In this document: one piece after another, positions 21,002 to 33,337 of the stretch
How positions within the stretch are numbered: the first letter of the stretch is position 1
Layout of the letters: every line of letters starts with the position of its first letter
DNA from: Paraphaeosphaeria minitans
Lineage: Eukaryota; Ascomycota; Dothideomycetes; Pleosporales; Didymosphaeriaceae
DNA: 64,000 bases
Assembly: GCA_015832175.1 (NCBI GenBank)
Contig: WJXW01000014.1
Span: forward strand, 992,001 to 1,056,000
Direction: 5' to 3'
Made by a program: the position numbers and the translations under genes
Notes under the pieces: generated by a model
Database searches by the model: none
What the model saw: only the letters and a program-made list of their open reading frames with translations
What the model was told of the DNA's origin: nothing

Positions 21002-24000
21002 TCCGAAGAAAGAATTGTTCTCTTGGTTGGAGGATGATCCCACAATTCTCTGCTGGGACCGAAGAAGCCTTACGCTTCCCAGCAGTAAGTTTGATAGTGT
21101 TGACGTGTTGGGATGAGCTGCCTTGAAGTTCGCAAACTCAACTGATGGATGTATATCACACAAACGACTCAAGACTGCCGCATCACAAGGTGGTGGTAGA
21201 CCTGGCACAAGGCCAAGGGTAGATTGCAACTGAGACACTCGATGGAATCTGAGGCAGCGCAGTTGGAACGAGATAGTCTGCACTCAGATTGCGGAGCTAG
21301 ATGCCTGCTAGATAACCGAATCAAAGACTAAAGAAAGGCGCAACTGTTCCCGAAGAGAAGGTTGAAGGAGCAAACTACTGATGGACGTACAGTGACTCTG
21401 CGTCAGAGCACTCTCTCTATGTATTCAAACCCTAGAGCCATACGACCGGGGCCCACGCGACTCGTTCAAATAGATGACGGCAGATTTCCGTTGGATCGGC
21501 ATTGAACGATGAATGATGATCACCCTTGACTCAAATAGTTACCGGCTTGAGGCTTGCCCACGATACGGAGGACCTGATTGGCGAGCGTCCCAGTCAAAAA
21601 TGCGGGTAGAACAGGGCTCAAGGGATACATGCTTTCAAATGGACCGAAATATTAGGCATCTACGCCAACAGTCATTTATGGTCTAGACAGCAAGGGCAGA
21701 CATGGTCGAAATTAGGACGCGTGGGGAACGAGCGAGCCAGCTCGGCCTTCCCGTTGAGCCAGCATACGCACAAAGTGCCATGACGTTCTGTATGGGAGTG
21801 GGACCGAAACGCTTCAGTCTTCCACAGCCCTGAAGGCACGACAGTGTAAGTTTTGCCGTGTGTGCCGTACCGTTCAGTAACAGGAACTCAAGTCCGCTCT
21901 TAGTCGTATGCAATTGATTATACGCGCCAGTTGCTCTACTGCCTCAGGTCGTGAGTCGCAAGGTCCGCAGCTGAAGCTTAGGGTGTGTGGAACAGGATCG
22001 TGACAATACGGTCGCTCCGACATGTACTGCCAACCGGATGGTAACGAGATGCAGGTACTCAATCCCAGTTACTACAGGGTCGAGGTGCATCCGGAGAAAT
22101 CGCCCTAAGTATCTGATGCTTGCAAATTTGGACTAAAGCAGTAAGCCCCTATGGATATGCTCAGCCTGATTGGCTTCAATTCGGATGGTGTAGGTAATAA
22201 ACGTTTTGCGGCGTACGTTATACCGGTGACCTAAATCGAGAGAAGTGGCTGTGCTTCTCCACAGGCCTCGCGTCATAGAGCTGACCATGGGAAGAATTGT
22301 CATCAGAGCGCACTGATCCCACACGATGGAACAGAGCCGTGACTAAGCTTCCACCGTGCTTGGGGCTGGGCAGCTCTACTAGTTTTTGACGACTCGAGGC
22401 TAAGGTGCCAACGCCGTGCGAGAAGGGAAGAAGCGGCGCGGCCTTCACCAAAAATACAACATAGTAAAGACCTCCGGAAGCCTGCACTCGTGTGCGGGAA
22501 ACGCGTTTAGGATCAGTATACATCCTTGGGGAAATCCAAGGGACATGCGTTGGCGCATGGAGTTCACAACTGTTGGATGTGCTCGCGACAGCGGTGACGT
22601 TTTGGAGCCAAGTGCCGTTAGTGCCGCCCGCATCAATTTATGATTGGTCAGCAGGGGTGGTTGCGGTGGCCAAGCCGCCGTGCTAACTGCAACGGCGAGT
22701 GAGTTCACCGACAACACTTTCTCGATGGTTTGCATTCATCAAGCAGCAAGTCTTGGAACGAAGCGGAGAGAGCGCCATGTTTAGCTGGGAACATGCAGTT
22801 TCTGCCGCCACACCGCCTTTGTACATCTCGAATACCCTTCTTGACAAGTGACCAGGCGGTTCCAACCTCCCAACCTTTGGTCAACATCGAACAGGACCGG
22901 ATATTGAGAGGCAGTGTCCGGTCCCCAGCACATAACCGCTCAATAGTCAAAAGTGGTTGACAGGTGCAAAGTGCGTGTCAGACCCTCAAAGGCCCATAGC
23001 GGTGGGTACCGGACACTTACGGTACCTACGCTAGCTGCTTAGTCGTAGGTACAGGTGCCATGTGCTAGAGAAGAAGTTTTCGCATTCGAGCGATAGTGCA
23101 CAAAGCGAATAAGTCCATGGAACAGGTTGTTCAACGGCCTACGGATTTAGCATGTTTAGGTATTTCAAATTGATCACCAGCTATTTTCCTATTCTCCAAT
23201 CTTACCTCGACAGAGGAGGTCTTACGAATCGAGGATCCCCTCTCGCATGCTTCTTCCTAAGCCTTCAATATGTCAGAGTAGCATGAGCCCTGTCCAAGTT
23301 CGTCACCTCCTACCTGCACAGGAGGGTCTTGCCCTTGCATCCAATCCAAGCCGTGGCATGCTGCTTCCCATCGCCATAGCCAATAACCCAATCAACATTT
23401 GGGATACACATAACAACCACTGAGTTCGGCACAGTGAAGATTTTCAGCCCTACGAACCCTGATTCTAGGTGTGAAGCGATCCCGTCGCTATGTTTCGGCC
23501 AGAGATGCACATTTGCACAGGTAACTAGATACGCATCGCCTCCAAATGAATCAAACATTGGCCAATTCCTATGGCCTCACAATGCCGAGATCCCCGCCCT
23601 CGCGTGCAGTCTTTTGGATATGAGGGTAGGCAGAACTCCGTTTGATGTGAAACATCGGCACCCTCAACATCGCATGAATGTGGACGTCGGAGTTATGCCG
23701 AGTCTGAAGAGCGTAAAGGGCTGGTATTCAACAATGTATCTGGGGCTCGCGGTTCCATCTGTGCCGTTGTAGTTTTTACAAATAGACAAATCGATGCGGC
23801 GGCCCGTAGGTCACTTCGGAATTGTGCAGTACGGGTGAGTATCTTCTAGTCCAGTGCTGATTTTACCTAACCTAAGGACTATCCCTCCCATTGAAACGTA
23901 CGAATCAGGCCTGCGGATCTTTGTGTTGGCTCGATAGGGGTGTGGATGGCGGCCAGAATCTACATAGGACATGGACATGACAAAGGCCACAACCTTCTAA

Positions 24001-27000
24001 GTAAACTCTGCAGAGAACCAGAAAGTGTCTGTAATAGATTTTAGTGTGATCAGAAGCTCTCACGCCTCACATAGCGGAATCGACGCGGCAGATTAGAAGA
24101 AATGCACTCGCACAAGGATCGAATTTCGGCGCAAGCACTGGATTAACGAGGAACCTTCTCTTCACAGCCCTGCAATGCCTACGCACCGTTAAGCTCCCAT
24201 ACACTGATCTTTTTAGGCTTACCAATTTTCAGATACGACAAGAGGAAGAGCTCTGGTGAATCCCCTAGTCCGTAAGCTCGGCGTGACTTTCCACTGCGAC
24301 TCTGCCACCGCCCCCCACTGGGCATGGCAGCGCCCAGATAGAGCTCGTGCTCTCCCACTCGACTTTGAGATGATCTTATTCCAAATTACTGGATAACAGA
24401 GAGCCTAAAGGTGCGCTCGCCTCCGCGATCTGCGCTACAATATCGATCCTAAGCGTAGTTGGGGATTGCAACGGGCTGAGTCACATCAATACGACGCTGA
24501 CTTAACAACAGAATCTTACCTCGCGTTGCATGGTGGCATAGCTCTGTATAGCTCTGCGATATAGGAGATGAAGTTCTGGCGGAGCACAGCCACAGAAGTA
24601 GTGTGGAGACGAGATCCTGATGCTCGCTCCCTTCACCACCATCAGCACTTAAAACCATCAAAGTGCGGCTGAGTCTCTATCGAATACTTAGGAGGAAGGA
24701 CAATAAGCCCTCTAATCTATTTGTAGTCGGACAGCTCCCGTGTGGGAATCCACAAGCCACGAGGTTACCTCCGGTGGTCAGAGCTCAAGCGCTCACGCCG
24801 CATCGTGCGAACGGCCTACCTCATTTCACGAGCCACATTTCAGGGTTCCGGATCGCACGACAAACTCCGGGCTGAGACAGGCCCTCCAAGAAAGCCAGGG
24901 GATGCATCCTTAAGCTTTTCTCCTTGACTCCCACCGTGGTGCCGCATCTACGCTAGGCACCCTATTGAGGCTGGGCGTTTGGAGCTTGAAGATAAAATGA
25001 CGACGAACGGCACTGTACTGATGACGAGTGTATAAGAAAAGATGTATGTCCTTTTATAGTCCCACACATTCGTATGAATGGCAAAGAATGGGGTGGAGAA
25101 GACACGGTCCTGCTAAAAACCAATTTCGCTCTCCCACTGCGATATGATACCGTCGGTACCCTGCTTCGAGGCCATGGAAAACTGAACCTCGACGCAGATT
25201 TGATGTGGGGTCGCAATACGAGCGCAAGCGACGAGCTGCCTAACCTTCATGACAAAACATTGATCATTTCCAGGCCGGCGCGCTCGATGTAAACTTGAGG
25301 TCGCGCGATGTGCGTGGAGGAGAGAACTCGTCGGCGGCGAAAAAAAGTCCACTTAGGTCAAGCGCCAAGCATTCCGGGCCGACCATTGCTCCAGCCCTGG
25401 CCTAAAACTCTGCGAGCGCGGCGCTCCCTTTCCTCTTCACACACATTTCATAACGAAACTGAACGGATAATCAACTGCCATTACTCGTCGATAGGATGGT
25501 TAGTCATATTGCCGTACTAAAGTGAATACCACTGGCATATTTAGGCTTCGGCGCTTTCTTCACTGTAAAGTCGAGGTGTACCTGCATTCCAGACAAACCA
25601 CGCAAAATGCGACCACGCTTGAGATGTCACCCCTTAAGGTGGAGCGTGGTACAGAGAAGCTGTTGATCAGGAAGCCCCTGCTGAGCTACCGGCACCTCTG
25701 CACCACGTTGGACGGATCAACGCGCGCTATGGATAGTCGGCGACTTTATGTTGAACGTGCTCTCGTACGATGCATTGATCTGCATCATAGCGAACGGATG
25801 ATATTGGGTGCTACTGGTGTCCGCACGCGCGAGAAGGATCCAGCAGGGCCTTGTGGCGGCTGTCCATGATTACATCGCCCAGTAGTGGGTTATATGTTAC
25901 TCGGCCCAATGCTTCATTGTCGACCTCAAGACGAAACAACGACAACTTAGCATAGCTCGCATTCATACTCGACACTGTTCATTTCAAAACTGCGAACACA
26001 TCTTTTTGGCGGATCAGCAGCTGCGGCTAGGCAGTGTCAGAAACAAATGTGAAACTATTGGAATATGTCAAGCTAGAAGGCATGGAACGCCCAGCGACTG
26101 TTGTTCTAACCCGTCACTTATGTATCGACTATCCTCGCATGGTAGTGCTATGTTTACGATCGTCTTCGAGAGTGAGTGGAATGTTCAATGCATGCAAGAT
26201 CACCCACGGCAGTTTTGAACCTACCGGCCACTTTGTGCAGAGCATAGTCTATCAACCGAATTCGAGGCATGTGCGTGAGTACATGAATTCCAGCCGGTCT
26301 GAACCTTCTGTTCGACTCCGCTCTGGAGTATCTAGCTGACAGGACAGCGCAACGACGATGACATGTTGATGACTGACGGCAGCGGCACCGGTAAGGTTAC
26401 TCTCTTCGTCCCACGTCGCGAGCACTCCCACCATGTGTGTATGCCTGTCCTAGGAGCAGCTCGAATAGCTGGATTGGATGATGTGTGTATCACGCAAGCG
26501 TTTTTAATAGATGGTCGTAATGCCTTCGGGCCTCTCTACCGCACGCTCAAGTGCGAGCAACGCACCTACTCACTCACCCTGCAAGGCCCCTTGAGTCTTG
26601 GAACACGTCTTCACAAGACGCATTGACTTGTTACAGGATGGATTGCTATATACTAACAATGCATCGCAAGTAGCTTTGACTGGCTCTCATGACGTTTGGA
26701 GCGGATGTTGCGGGATAGACAGCCGGCGAGGCTGGCGTGGAGCGGAGGTGGACTATCGGAGAAGACGGATAGGTACGAGTCGTTCGACAATGTGCCCCAC
26801 AACTTTGGAAGTCGTCACAGAATGGCGCTGTCTGTTCGTTTGCAAGGGCTGTGAACTTCCAGCATGGTTCAGAAGCGAATACTGCGACTGCGTGCCGGAG
26901 AGGGCGCCGGGCTCGTATAATATAATATGTGCAAGCGCGCGGCGTCTGGATGTCCAACGCTGTGCCATGGCGTTGGGTTGCAGCTTCCCAGGGTGCATCA

Positions 27001-27263
27001 GTGCGTGCTTTCCACGTTCTAACCCACCTTTTTGAGGTCATCCCGTCTGGTGTTAGCTCAACCCTTTTCATAACACTTGCTGCCAGCATGCATCCCGCCC
27101 TTCGCCGATAGATTCGGCTATTGTGCTGTTGCTATAGGCGTCTGTACTTCACGCTTCACCTTGTTTCTTCCTACCCTCCCTCGCTTTAGAACGCGCACGT
27201 TCTCGGTTCCCTTTCCGCGCCCCTTCGCAGGTCGCGCGTGCCGCACCTCGTCAGCATCACAGC
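21002..27263. other. 6-kb gene-poor interval
   Basis: Six-frame reading shows only short frames with no family likeness on either strand. Base composition looks balanced rather than strongly AT-rich, so heavy RIP is not obvious, and I saw no long inverted or direct repeats. GGTACCTACG-like words recur (for example near 23015-23060). Long non-coding RNAs or unrecognised short genes cannot be excluded. Confidence 0.45.
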
Positions 27264-29414
27264 ATGGCTTCGGTGCTGAACAAGCGCCAGCAGGCGCGCA
27301 ACGAGCGGACGCTGCAGGACCTCATTAAGAATGTACCAGGCAACAGCGTGTGTGCCGACTGCGGAGCGCGCAATCCAGGTGAGCACTGCGAACCCCCGCC
27401 TTCCATGTCCAATCGACTGACAATGCGCAGGATGGGCCAGCTGGAGCGTACGTGATCCCTCCTTCGCCGACGTAGCCCTCGAAGCAGCCCTCGAGTACCG
27501 AACTCGCCGCTGCTTACACGCAAAGGCACCGACTAACGAAATCTAGGTGGGCGTCTTCCTGTGCATGCGGTGCGCGGCGCTGCACCGCAAGCTGGGCACA
27601 CACATCTCCAAGGTCAAGTCGCTGAGCATGGACAAGTGGGACAACGCGCAAGTCGATGTACGGACTACGGCATCCAACCTGACATTGTCTCCACTAACGT
27701 TCCACAGAACATGAAGCGCATTGGCAACACCGAGTCTAACAGATCGTACAACCCTCGCAACGTGAAGCCGCAGATTCCCATCGATGTCGACGAAGTGGAC
27801 GGCGCAATTGAGCGATACATCAGACAAAAGTACGAGCAGAGGCTGTTCATGACGGATTCGAGGCCAGGGACGCGGTCCAATACAGGTAGCTCCAGCTCCG
27901 TGGAGGACAGGCCTCCACCACTACCGCCAAAACCGACGAAAGGGCTGGGGTTTGGGCTGCGGAAGGCTTCTACACAACATAAGAGCGTTGCGCCCTCCAT
28001 CTCTCCCGGCATAAGCAACTTCAACGGTCACGATGCGTCTCCACCTCGGGTCAATAAGCCGTCCAGGGTGTTTGGCTCAAGCGTTTCCGGCGACGGGCTA
28101 GAGTCCAAACTGGCAACTCTGCGGGACATGGGCTTCCCAGACGAGAAACGAAACTCCACAGTGCTGAAGGGGCTCAACGGCAATCTCGATAGAGCAGTGG
28201 AGGCGCTGATCAGACTGGGAGAACAGAATCCGGGCAAGTCTAGAGGAAGCACACCGACTCCGCCAGATAAGCTTGATGTCAATGGACTCATGTTGAACAA
28301 GGCTCACACCATGCCTGCAACGACAACCGCATCCTCGACCAACCCGTTCGATGCTCTCGATGCTGTGCCCTTGCCCTTGCCCCAGCAGCAGCACCACCAG
28401 GTGACGCCAAGCCAGACGCATTACGGAGGTTCTCAAACACAGCCAACATCACCGACCAATCCTTTCCACCAATTCGCATCACCGCAGCAGGGTAATCAAT
28501 ATCAGCAGCAGACATATCAGCAACCACAAACCTTTGCGCAGTCGAATCCTTTCGGACAGCAACAGCAAAGCTTGGAACAGTCCTTCCAAGGCATGCAACT
28601 GTCTTCGCAGCAACAGCAGCAAACACCGCAGCCATTATTCCCGAACAGGACTGGCAGCTACGTTCAGCAACCCAGCCCACCCTTTGCGCAGAGCAATCCA
28701 TTCCAGCAGTCATTTATAGCCCCGCCGATGCCGCCGATGCCACCACAATACACGTCTTTTTACCAACCATCGCAGTCGCCTGCGCCACAGCCCCAATACC
28801 AGTCAATGTCTTCTCCTAGCAGCCCCGGGAATCCTTTCCTCAAATCCACTCGAAGTCAGATGTTCTCTTCTACGAATTCACATAATGCGAATCCTTTCGG
28901 CCAGATACCTGCCCAGCAGCAGCAGCAACAGCCGCAGTACCAGCAAACGTATCAGATTCAACCGCAGCAAACTGGGAATCCATTCATGATGCAACAACAG
29001 AACCAGACGCCAGTCCAGCAGGCTCCGAATCCATACCAGAACCAGCAAGCCAACTATTCACAATTCAATTACGCTCAGCAAGCGCATGCTCAGCAATCTT
29101 CCAATCCTTTCGACAAGAAGTCGATTCTCGCACTCTACAACCAACCGCAGCTTGCTCCGCAGCAACCAGAACAAGCGCAGACGCCTGCGGTTCAGATGGC
29201 AGCATCAGCGCGTGCCTTCCAACCGGGAGGGCACAACCCGTTCGGTGCCATGCAAAGTCAAGCAGGAGCGCAGCAGCCAGCTTCGGCGTTGCCACCACAC
29301 GTTCAACAGGGATCGAGGCACGTTAGCAACGAGAGCGTCGACTTTGTCGGGCTGATGGGCGGGCGGCATTCTCCTGATGCGTTCTCAGGACTGAGCTCAA
29401 GCTTTAGGCGGTAA
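27264..29414 (+). CDS. GTS1: ArfGAP with UBA domain and Q-rich tail (Gts1-like)
   Basis: Four exons: 27264-27378, 27431-27447 (a 17-nt microexon), 27547-27657 and 27708-29414, giving 649 residues. Splicing assembles the ArfGAP zinc finger: C30, C33, C50 and C53, with the catalytic-type arginine R58 (CMRCAALHR). Next come LGTHISKVKSLSMDKW, a UBA-like domain at about residues 215-255 (LATLRDMGFPDEKRN) and a long Gln/Asn/Pro-rich tail with repeated NPF/NPFG motifs. NPF motifs bind EH-domain endocytic proteins. Yeast Gts1 and fission yeast Ucp3 share this order, so a role in Arf-dependent vesicle traffic or endocytosis is likely. The poly-Q character is encoded by mixed CAG/CAA codons. Confidence 0.92.
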
Positions 29415-30359
29415 AGTTTGTGTGATGTACTTTTCCGCATTTATGCATACTTGCATGAGCTGCATCTCCATGTAGCTTGCAGCGAAGCGACGCATTAATT
29501 CTTCACTTCTATTATTTGGACCTGCAGGTATAGGATATGGCTCGGACGGCGGGTGACGTTGATGCTGATGTATGTAGCATACGATTCGAACATGGCTGGT
29601 CGATCTGGATAGTGCACTTGTAATTCATGCTTATACTTTCCTGGCATGCCGTAGATACTGAGCAGACACAGCAACTTGACGGAAAAGGTGCCACTGCATC
29701 CCCACCCTATAAAGCGGCGGCCCCACGTCGAACATGGTTCACGCAGAACATGTTGCATGGATCCTTTGGCGCGTGAACCCTGCATGAAAAGCCGAGCCCG
29801 AGCCCCAGCCCCCCCAAAGAGCGGTCTGTGGCCTGGCGACGATCCCCGTCCGGCGTCGTCGCAAGCTCCATCCAAGCAGCTCCACCCGTTCTGCTGCGCG
29901 CCATTTCGCTGCTGCGATCTCCCGCCGCAAGCGACACCTCCACCTGTTCTCTCCCCTCGCTACACGTCCGCTGGCCGACCAGAACCGCATTGCGAGGCCA
30001 TTGTTGGTGTGTTTGGTTGGTTGATCGATCGATCGATTGCGAAGAAGATTGCGAAGAAGCTCGAAGAGACAGACACGCAAAAAAGCAAAGGACTGCAGCG
30101 TCGCAGCCCGACTCTGCTCCACTTTGACCGGAGGCGTGTAGGAGAGCGCTGGCAGTTGGGTTACAGCACGACGAGTTGCTGCCCGAACCGCACGCCGCAC
30201 CCTTCTCACCGCGACCAGCGCACGAAAGCACCATCGTTGCATGCGCCCAGCTTGATCGCAAAGCAACCCACGCACGCACACTCACCTCTGAAATCCACAC
30301 GAATCTCCTCTACGCATCCGTGCCTCACCCACCCACCCACCCACCCACCCAACCACACA
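29415..30359. other. Intergenic / 5' leader of next gene
   Basis: About 945 bp. The frame of the next gene stays open far upstream of its ATG, but the content is biased and has no motif, so I treat it as leader and promoter. A GATC-rich palindromic cluster with a doubled TTGCGAAGAAG word lies near 30022-30060, and a CCCA run lies at about 30327-30353. Confidence 0.5.
30327..30353. repeat. CCCA tetranucleotide run in 5' leader
   Basis: About six CACC/CCCA units end a few bases before the start codon of the glycine-rich protein gene. Confidence 0.8.
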
Positions 30360-30872
30360 ATGGGTTGGTTCACGGGCTCCTCCTCCTCCTCGCGGCACCA
30401 CTCCTCCTCGCGCCCAGGCTACGCCCGCTCCTCCGCCGGGTCCTCGTACTCGTCCTCGTCGCGACACCACGCCTCCACCTCGCGCTACAAGCGCTCTCCC
30501 CGCGACGGCTACCTCCAGCACCTGTACCACAAGTTTCGCGAGCTGCTGCACCGCCTGTGGGCCTACGCGCGACGGCACCCCTTCAAGGTCTTCTTCATGG
30601 TCATCATGCCGCTCGTCAGCGGCGGCGTGCTGACCAAGCTCGCGCGCAAGTTCGGCGTCAACCTGCCGGATATGGGGGGCGCGCAGGGGGCGCGGGGCGG
30701 CGGCGGTGGTGGTGGTGGACACCAGGGCGGGTACTATGGGAGCGAGGGGTATGGGAGGGAAGACGGTGGCGGCGGCGGTGGGATTGGCGGCAGCGGGATG
30801 AATTTGCAGAACGTGGCGAGTTCGATTGGGGGGTTGGCTAGTCTGGCCAAGCTGGCGCAGAGCTTCATGTGA
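30360..30872 (+). CDS. Glycine-rich small membrane-associated protein
   Basis: A single exon of 170 residues starting MGWFTGSSSSSRHH. Order: a Ser/Arg-rich N-terminus, a conserved-looking block RSPRDGYLQHLYHKFRELLHRL, the basic-hydrophobic segment YARRHPFKVFFMVIMPLVSGG (about residues 75-98, probably membrane-embedded), then KLARKFGVNLPDM, a glycine run and an amphipathic C-terminus (GGLASLAKLAQSFM). I recognise the pattern MGWF...RHP.KVFFMVIMPL from other filamentous ascomycetes, but no function is known to me. The start is chosen by that N-terminus; the upstream open frame is leader. Confidence 0.7.
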   Translation: MGWFTGSSSSSRHHSSSRPGYARSSAGSSYSSSSRHHASTSRYKRSPRDGYLQHLYHKFRELLHRLWAYARRHPFKVFFMVIMPLVSGGVLTKLARKFGVNLPDMGGAQGARGGGGGGGGHQGGYYGSEGYGREDGGGGGGIGGSGMNLQNVASSIGGLASLAKLAQSFM

Positions 30873-31919
30873 GCCGGCGAGAGGTTGAGGTGCGAGGTTG
30901 CGAGGTTCCACGAGGAGGAGGCTTCGGTGCGCTCAGCGACGGGTGCAGAAGATGGTATGAGAAAGGCGAGGACTGCTCACAGCGTGGACGTGGGGCTGGA
31001 GTGGGGGACGAAAAGCAACATCGGCGGAGGAAGTGCCGTTCTGGGACGTGTTTTTTTTGTTTAATGATTTGGTTGTATATCCCCCTTTGCTATTGCTATA
31101 GATAGTGTTACGAGGAATGATTTAGAAAGATCTCGACTGTTTCTACGAATGTGTATGCCAACGCTTTTTCGTGTGGATTCAACCAAGACCATCAATGGAA
31201 TCCAAATGTCAAGTACGGTACGCAAGCTTTCGTGATGTATCAATGGACACATTCTATATCGGAGTGCCACTGTACCCCCATCAAAGGCACGTGATATACC
31301 CCATCTAATCATCTTCACACCTCCCTTCCATCACCCAATTACCTCAGGCCCACTCTTGCTACCAACATACCGCAGACAACTCAATATCCTACTCAAATCA
31401 CCTTTCTCCTTGATCTGCAACATATACAAAGTTCAATACACCTATAAAAAAAGCTCCAAGGGAGATATAATATGTTACGAGACCTCGAGGGCCTTTGAAA
31501 CTAGTCAAGCGTCTGATGCCCACAGGAGCTCCAGAACGACCACGTATGTAAGATATCAGTACCATTATGCCCGCCAACACCACCTGATTCGTGTTTGTAC
31601 ACCTTTGCAATAAGTATTTCAAGTCATTGAGTTTTCAAGCTCCACATGCCAATTTTTGAACAAGCTGATTGAAGAGCATGTCCCAAAAACGACCCAAGGC
31701 GACTTTTCTGGGAGACGTGGAATTCCTGTTCTGTCCGCTCTGCAAGAACCATACGACCATAGGATACTGGAAGCTCTATTGGCCTCCAGGAAAAGCATCA
31801 AAGTGGCGTGCATAACGACCAGAGTTGTACAGATACCACTTAACCCCTGCAAGCTTGGATTCTTCAGTGTTTCAGCCCAGGTCTCAGTACACTCATCTTC
31901 GCGGTGAACAGTCAGTGAA
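30873..31919. other. Intergenic, with a 5S rRNA-like fragment
   Basis: About 1 kb between two genes. There is no supported coding frame; the only feature noted is a decayed 5S-like stretch near 31747-31831. Confidence 0.4.
31747..31831 (+). pseudogene. Possible decayed 5S rRNA relic
   Basis: CATACGACCATAGGATACTG followed by GAA closely resembles the first 25 or so bases of ascomycete 5S rRNA. About 45 bases further on, ACGACCAGAG then TTGTACAG resembles its 3' part (ACGACCAGCGAA...TTGTATGT). The middle is diverged and short, so this cannot be a working 5S gene. Dispersed 5S genes and pseudogenes are normal in filamentous ascomycetes. The comparison is from memory. Confidence 0.35.
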
Positions 31920-33337
31920 TCAGCCACCCTCCGTAGCAAGACCGGTTTTGACAATCAAGCCGAAAATAGCCCCCATGGTGTAAGATGCTTGCTTAGCCGC
32001 ATCCTTGGTGTACATGTCGACAAGGGCGGTCTGGGTCCGCAAAGCTGGGTCGCGCGCCAACATCTTAATATTCCGGCTGTGCGAAGCATTAGCTCATTCG
32101 CTGCTTGAATAAAGTCTCTACAAATCTGAGAGTACGGAACCCATATACCTACATGTCATATTTGAATTCTGAGAGGAACAGTGCGACTTCATCCACATCC
32201 GCTCCAACTGCAATGTTTGACAGGAGAAGTCGACGAGGAAGAATGTTCTTCTCGCAGTATGCGACTTCTTCGTCAAGCACTTGCTTGATTATAACACCGA
32301 GTTCGGCCTTTGCTCCTTTGACGAGCTGTTGTTTCTCGCGCACAGCGACGTTTCCGCGTGAGCCGGCACTGAACAAGTATGTGGTCCAACCCTGTGCCAG
32401 CTCCCACTTGATGCCGGCCTTTTCGAGCTGAAGTGCTGTATCATAGCAGAGGTCCTTTTGCGAGATGGCTATCTCGCGCTTCCAGTCGTTGTCGGTTCCC
32501 TGTAACGTAGGGCCAACGGCATAGGCCGCCGCACCTTGCATTTTGACCACAGTAGATTCAGTGGGGCGCTTGGGCGGGGGCACCAGCATTTCCACCAACC
32601 TACATATAACAGTGTTAGCAATGTATGAATATCCAGCACAGTCTATGTCTCGCAGTGCCTTGTCTTGGACACTGTAACCTGATAGCTACAGGAAAAGTAC
32701 TGGTAGGAACATTTGAGAGTTTATACCTAGCAAGCATCGCCTCCAGGTCTTCTCTTGTGTCTTCTCCAGAAGGCTCGACTGGCGTCCTAGAAGGCCTGGA
32801 CATGTCTTCCAGCTCCCGTATCATACTCGCGACGTCTTCGTTCCTATACCCTACATCTCTGCTACCAAGACAAGACACAGCAATAGAGCTGGGTAGAGCT
32901 TGTTGAGTTAGCACGGCTCATGAAAAGATTGGCTTTTGGTCCTCACAAATTCCTTGATGCTTTGTCGCTCCGTTCTCGAGTTCCGGCGAAGCTTGGGCGC
33001 CACTAGTTGTCGCAAGCCCACCGTAGCCTGAAGAGGAATCATTGACCACATTCGAGCCTCCGCAAGGAGGCGGAGAAGCAGGAGGGTTGTCAAAGAGAGA
33101 CCGCGGGGGGGAAGATGAGAGATAGTCGACGAGCGGGCGCACGGGAGGTGACCGTACAGCAGCCATTCGTGTTGAAGAGCCACTCGTTCCTCGACCCACT
33201 ACCTCTTTCGCCGCTGTGTCCCTTCGCTTGGACGCGTTAGCAAGTATAGCCGAGATGCTGTCCAGCTGCTTGTTGAGCAACGCGTTTCCCCTCGCGTGGA
33301 ATGCGCTCATCGGTCTGGGCCTCGTTTTGGGAGGCAT
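31920..33337 (-). CDS. Unrecognised four-exon protein
   Basis: Exons 33337-32947, 32898-32727, 32599-32153 and 32076-31920 give 388 residues. Introns (48, 127 and 76 nt) have canonical ends and CTAAC or CTAAT branch sites, and all phases close. The N-terminal half is disordered and Ser/Pro-rich (MPPKTRPRPMSAFHARGNALLNKQ, PPVRPLVDYLSSSPPRSLF). The C-terminal half is probably a folded, mostly helical domain (about residues 205-388) with DLCYDTALQLEKAGIKWELA, QGWTTYLFSAGS and EVAYCEKNILPRRLLLSN. No catalytic motif, membrane segment or signal peptide is visible, and I do not recognise the family. The clean splicing argues that it is a real gene. Confidence 0.72.

Noticed and set aside
21436..21470. 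CCATACGACC, like the first bases of 5S rRNA
   Set aside because: The match stops after about nine bases and nothing downstream resembles 5S.
26598..27089. Overlapping 145-147 codon frames on both strands
   Set aside because: Opposed frames without motifs, probably chance openings in the GTS1 promoter region.
29676..30359. Long open frame upstream of the glycine-rich protein ATG
   Set aside because: It is biased in composition and motif-free, and the conserved MGWF start lies at 30360.
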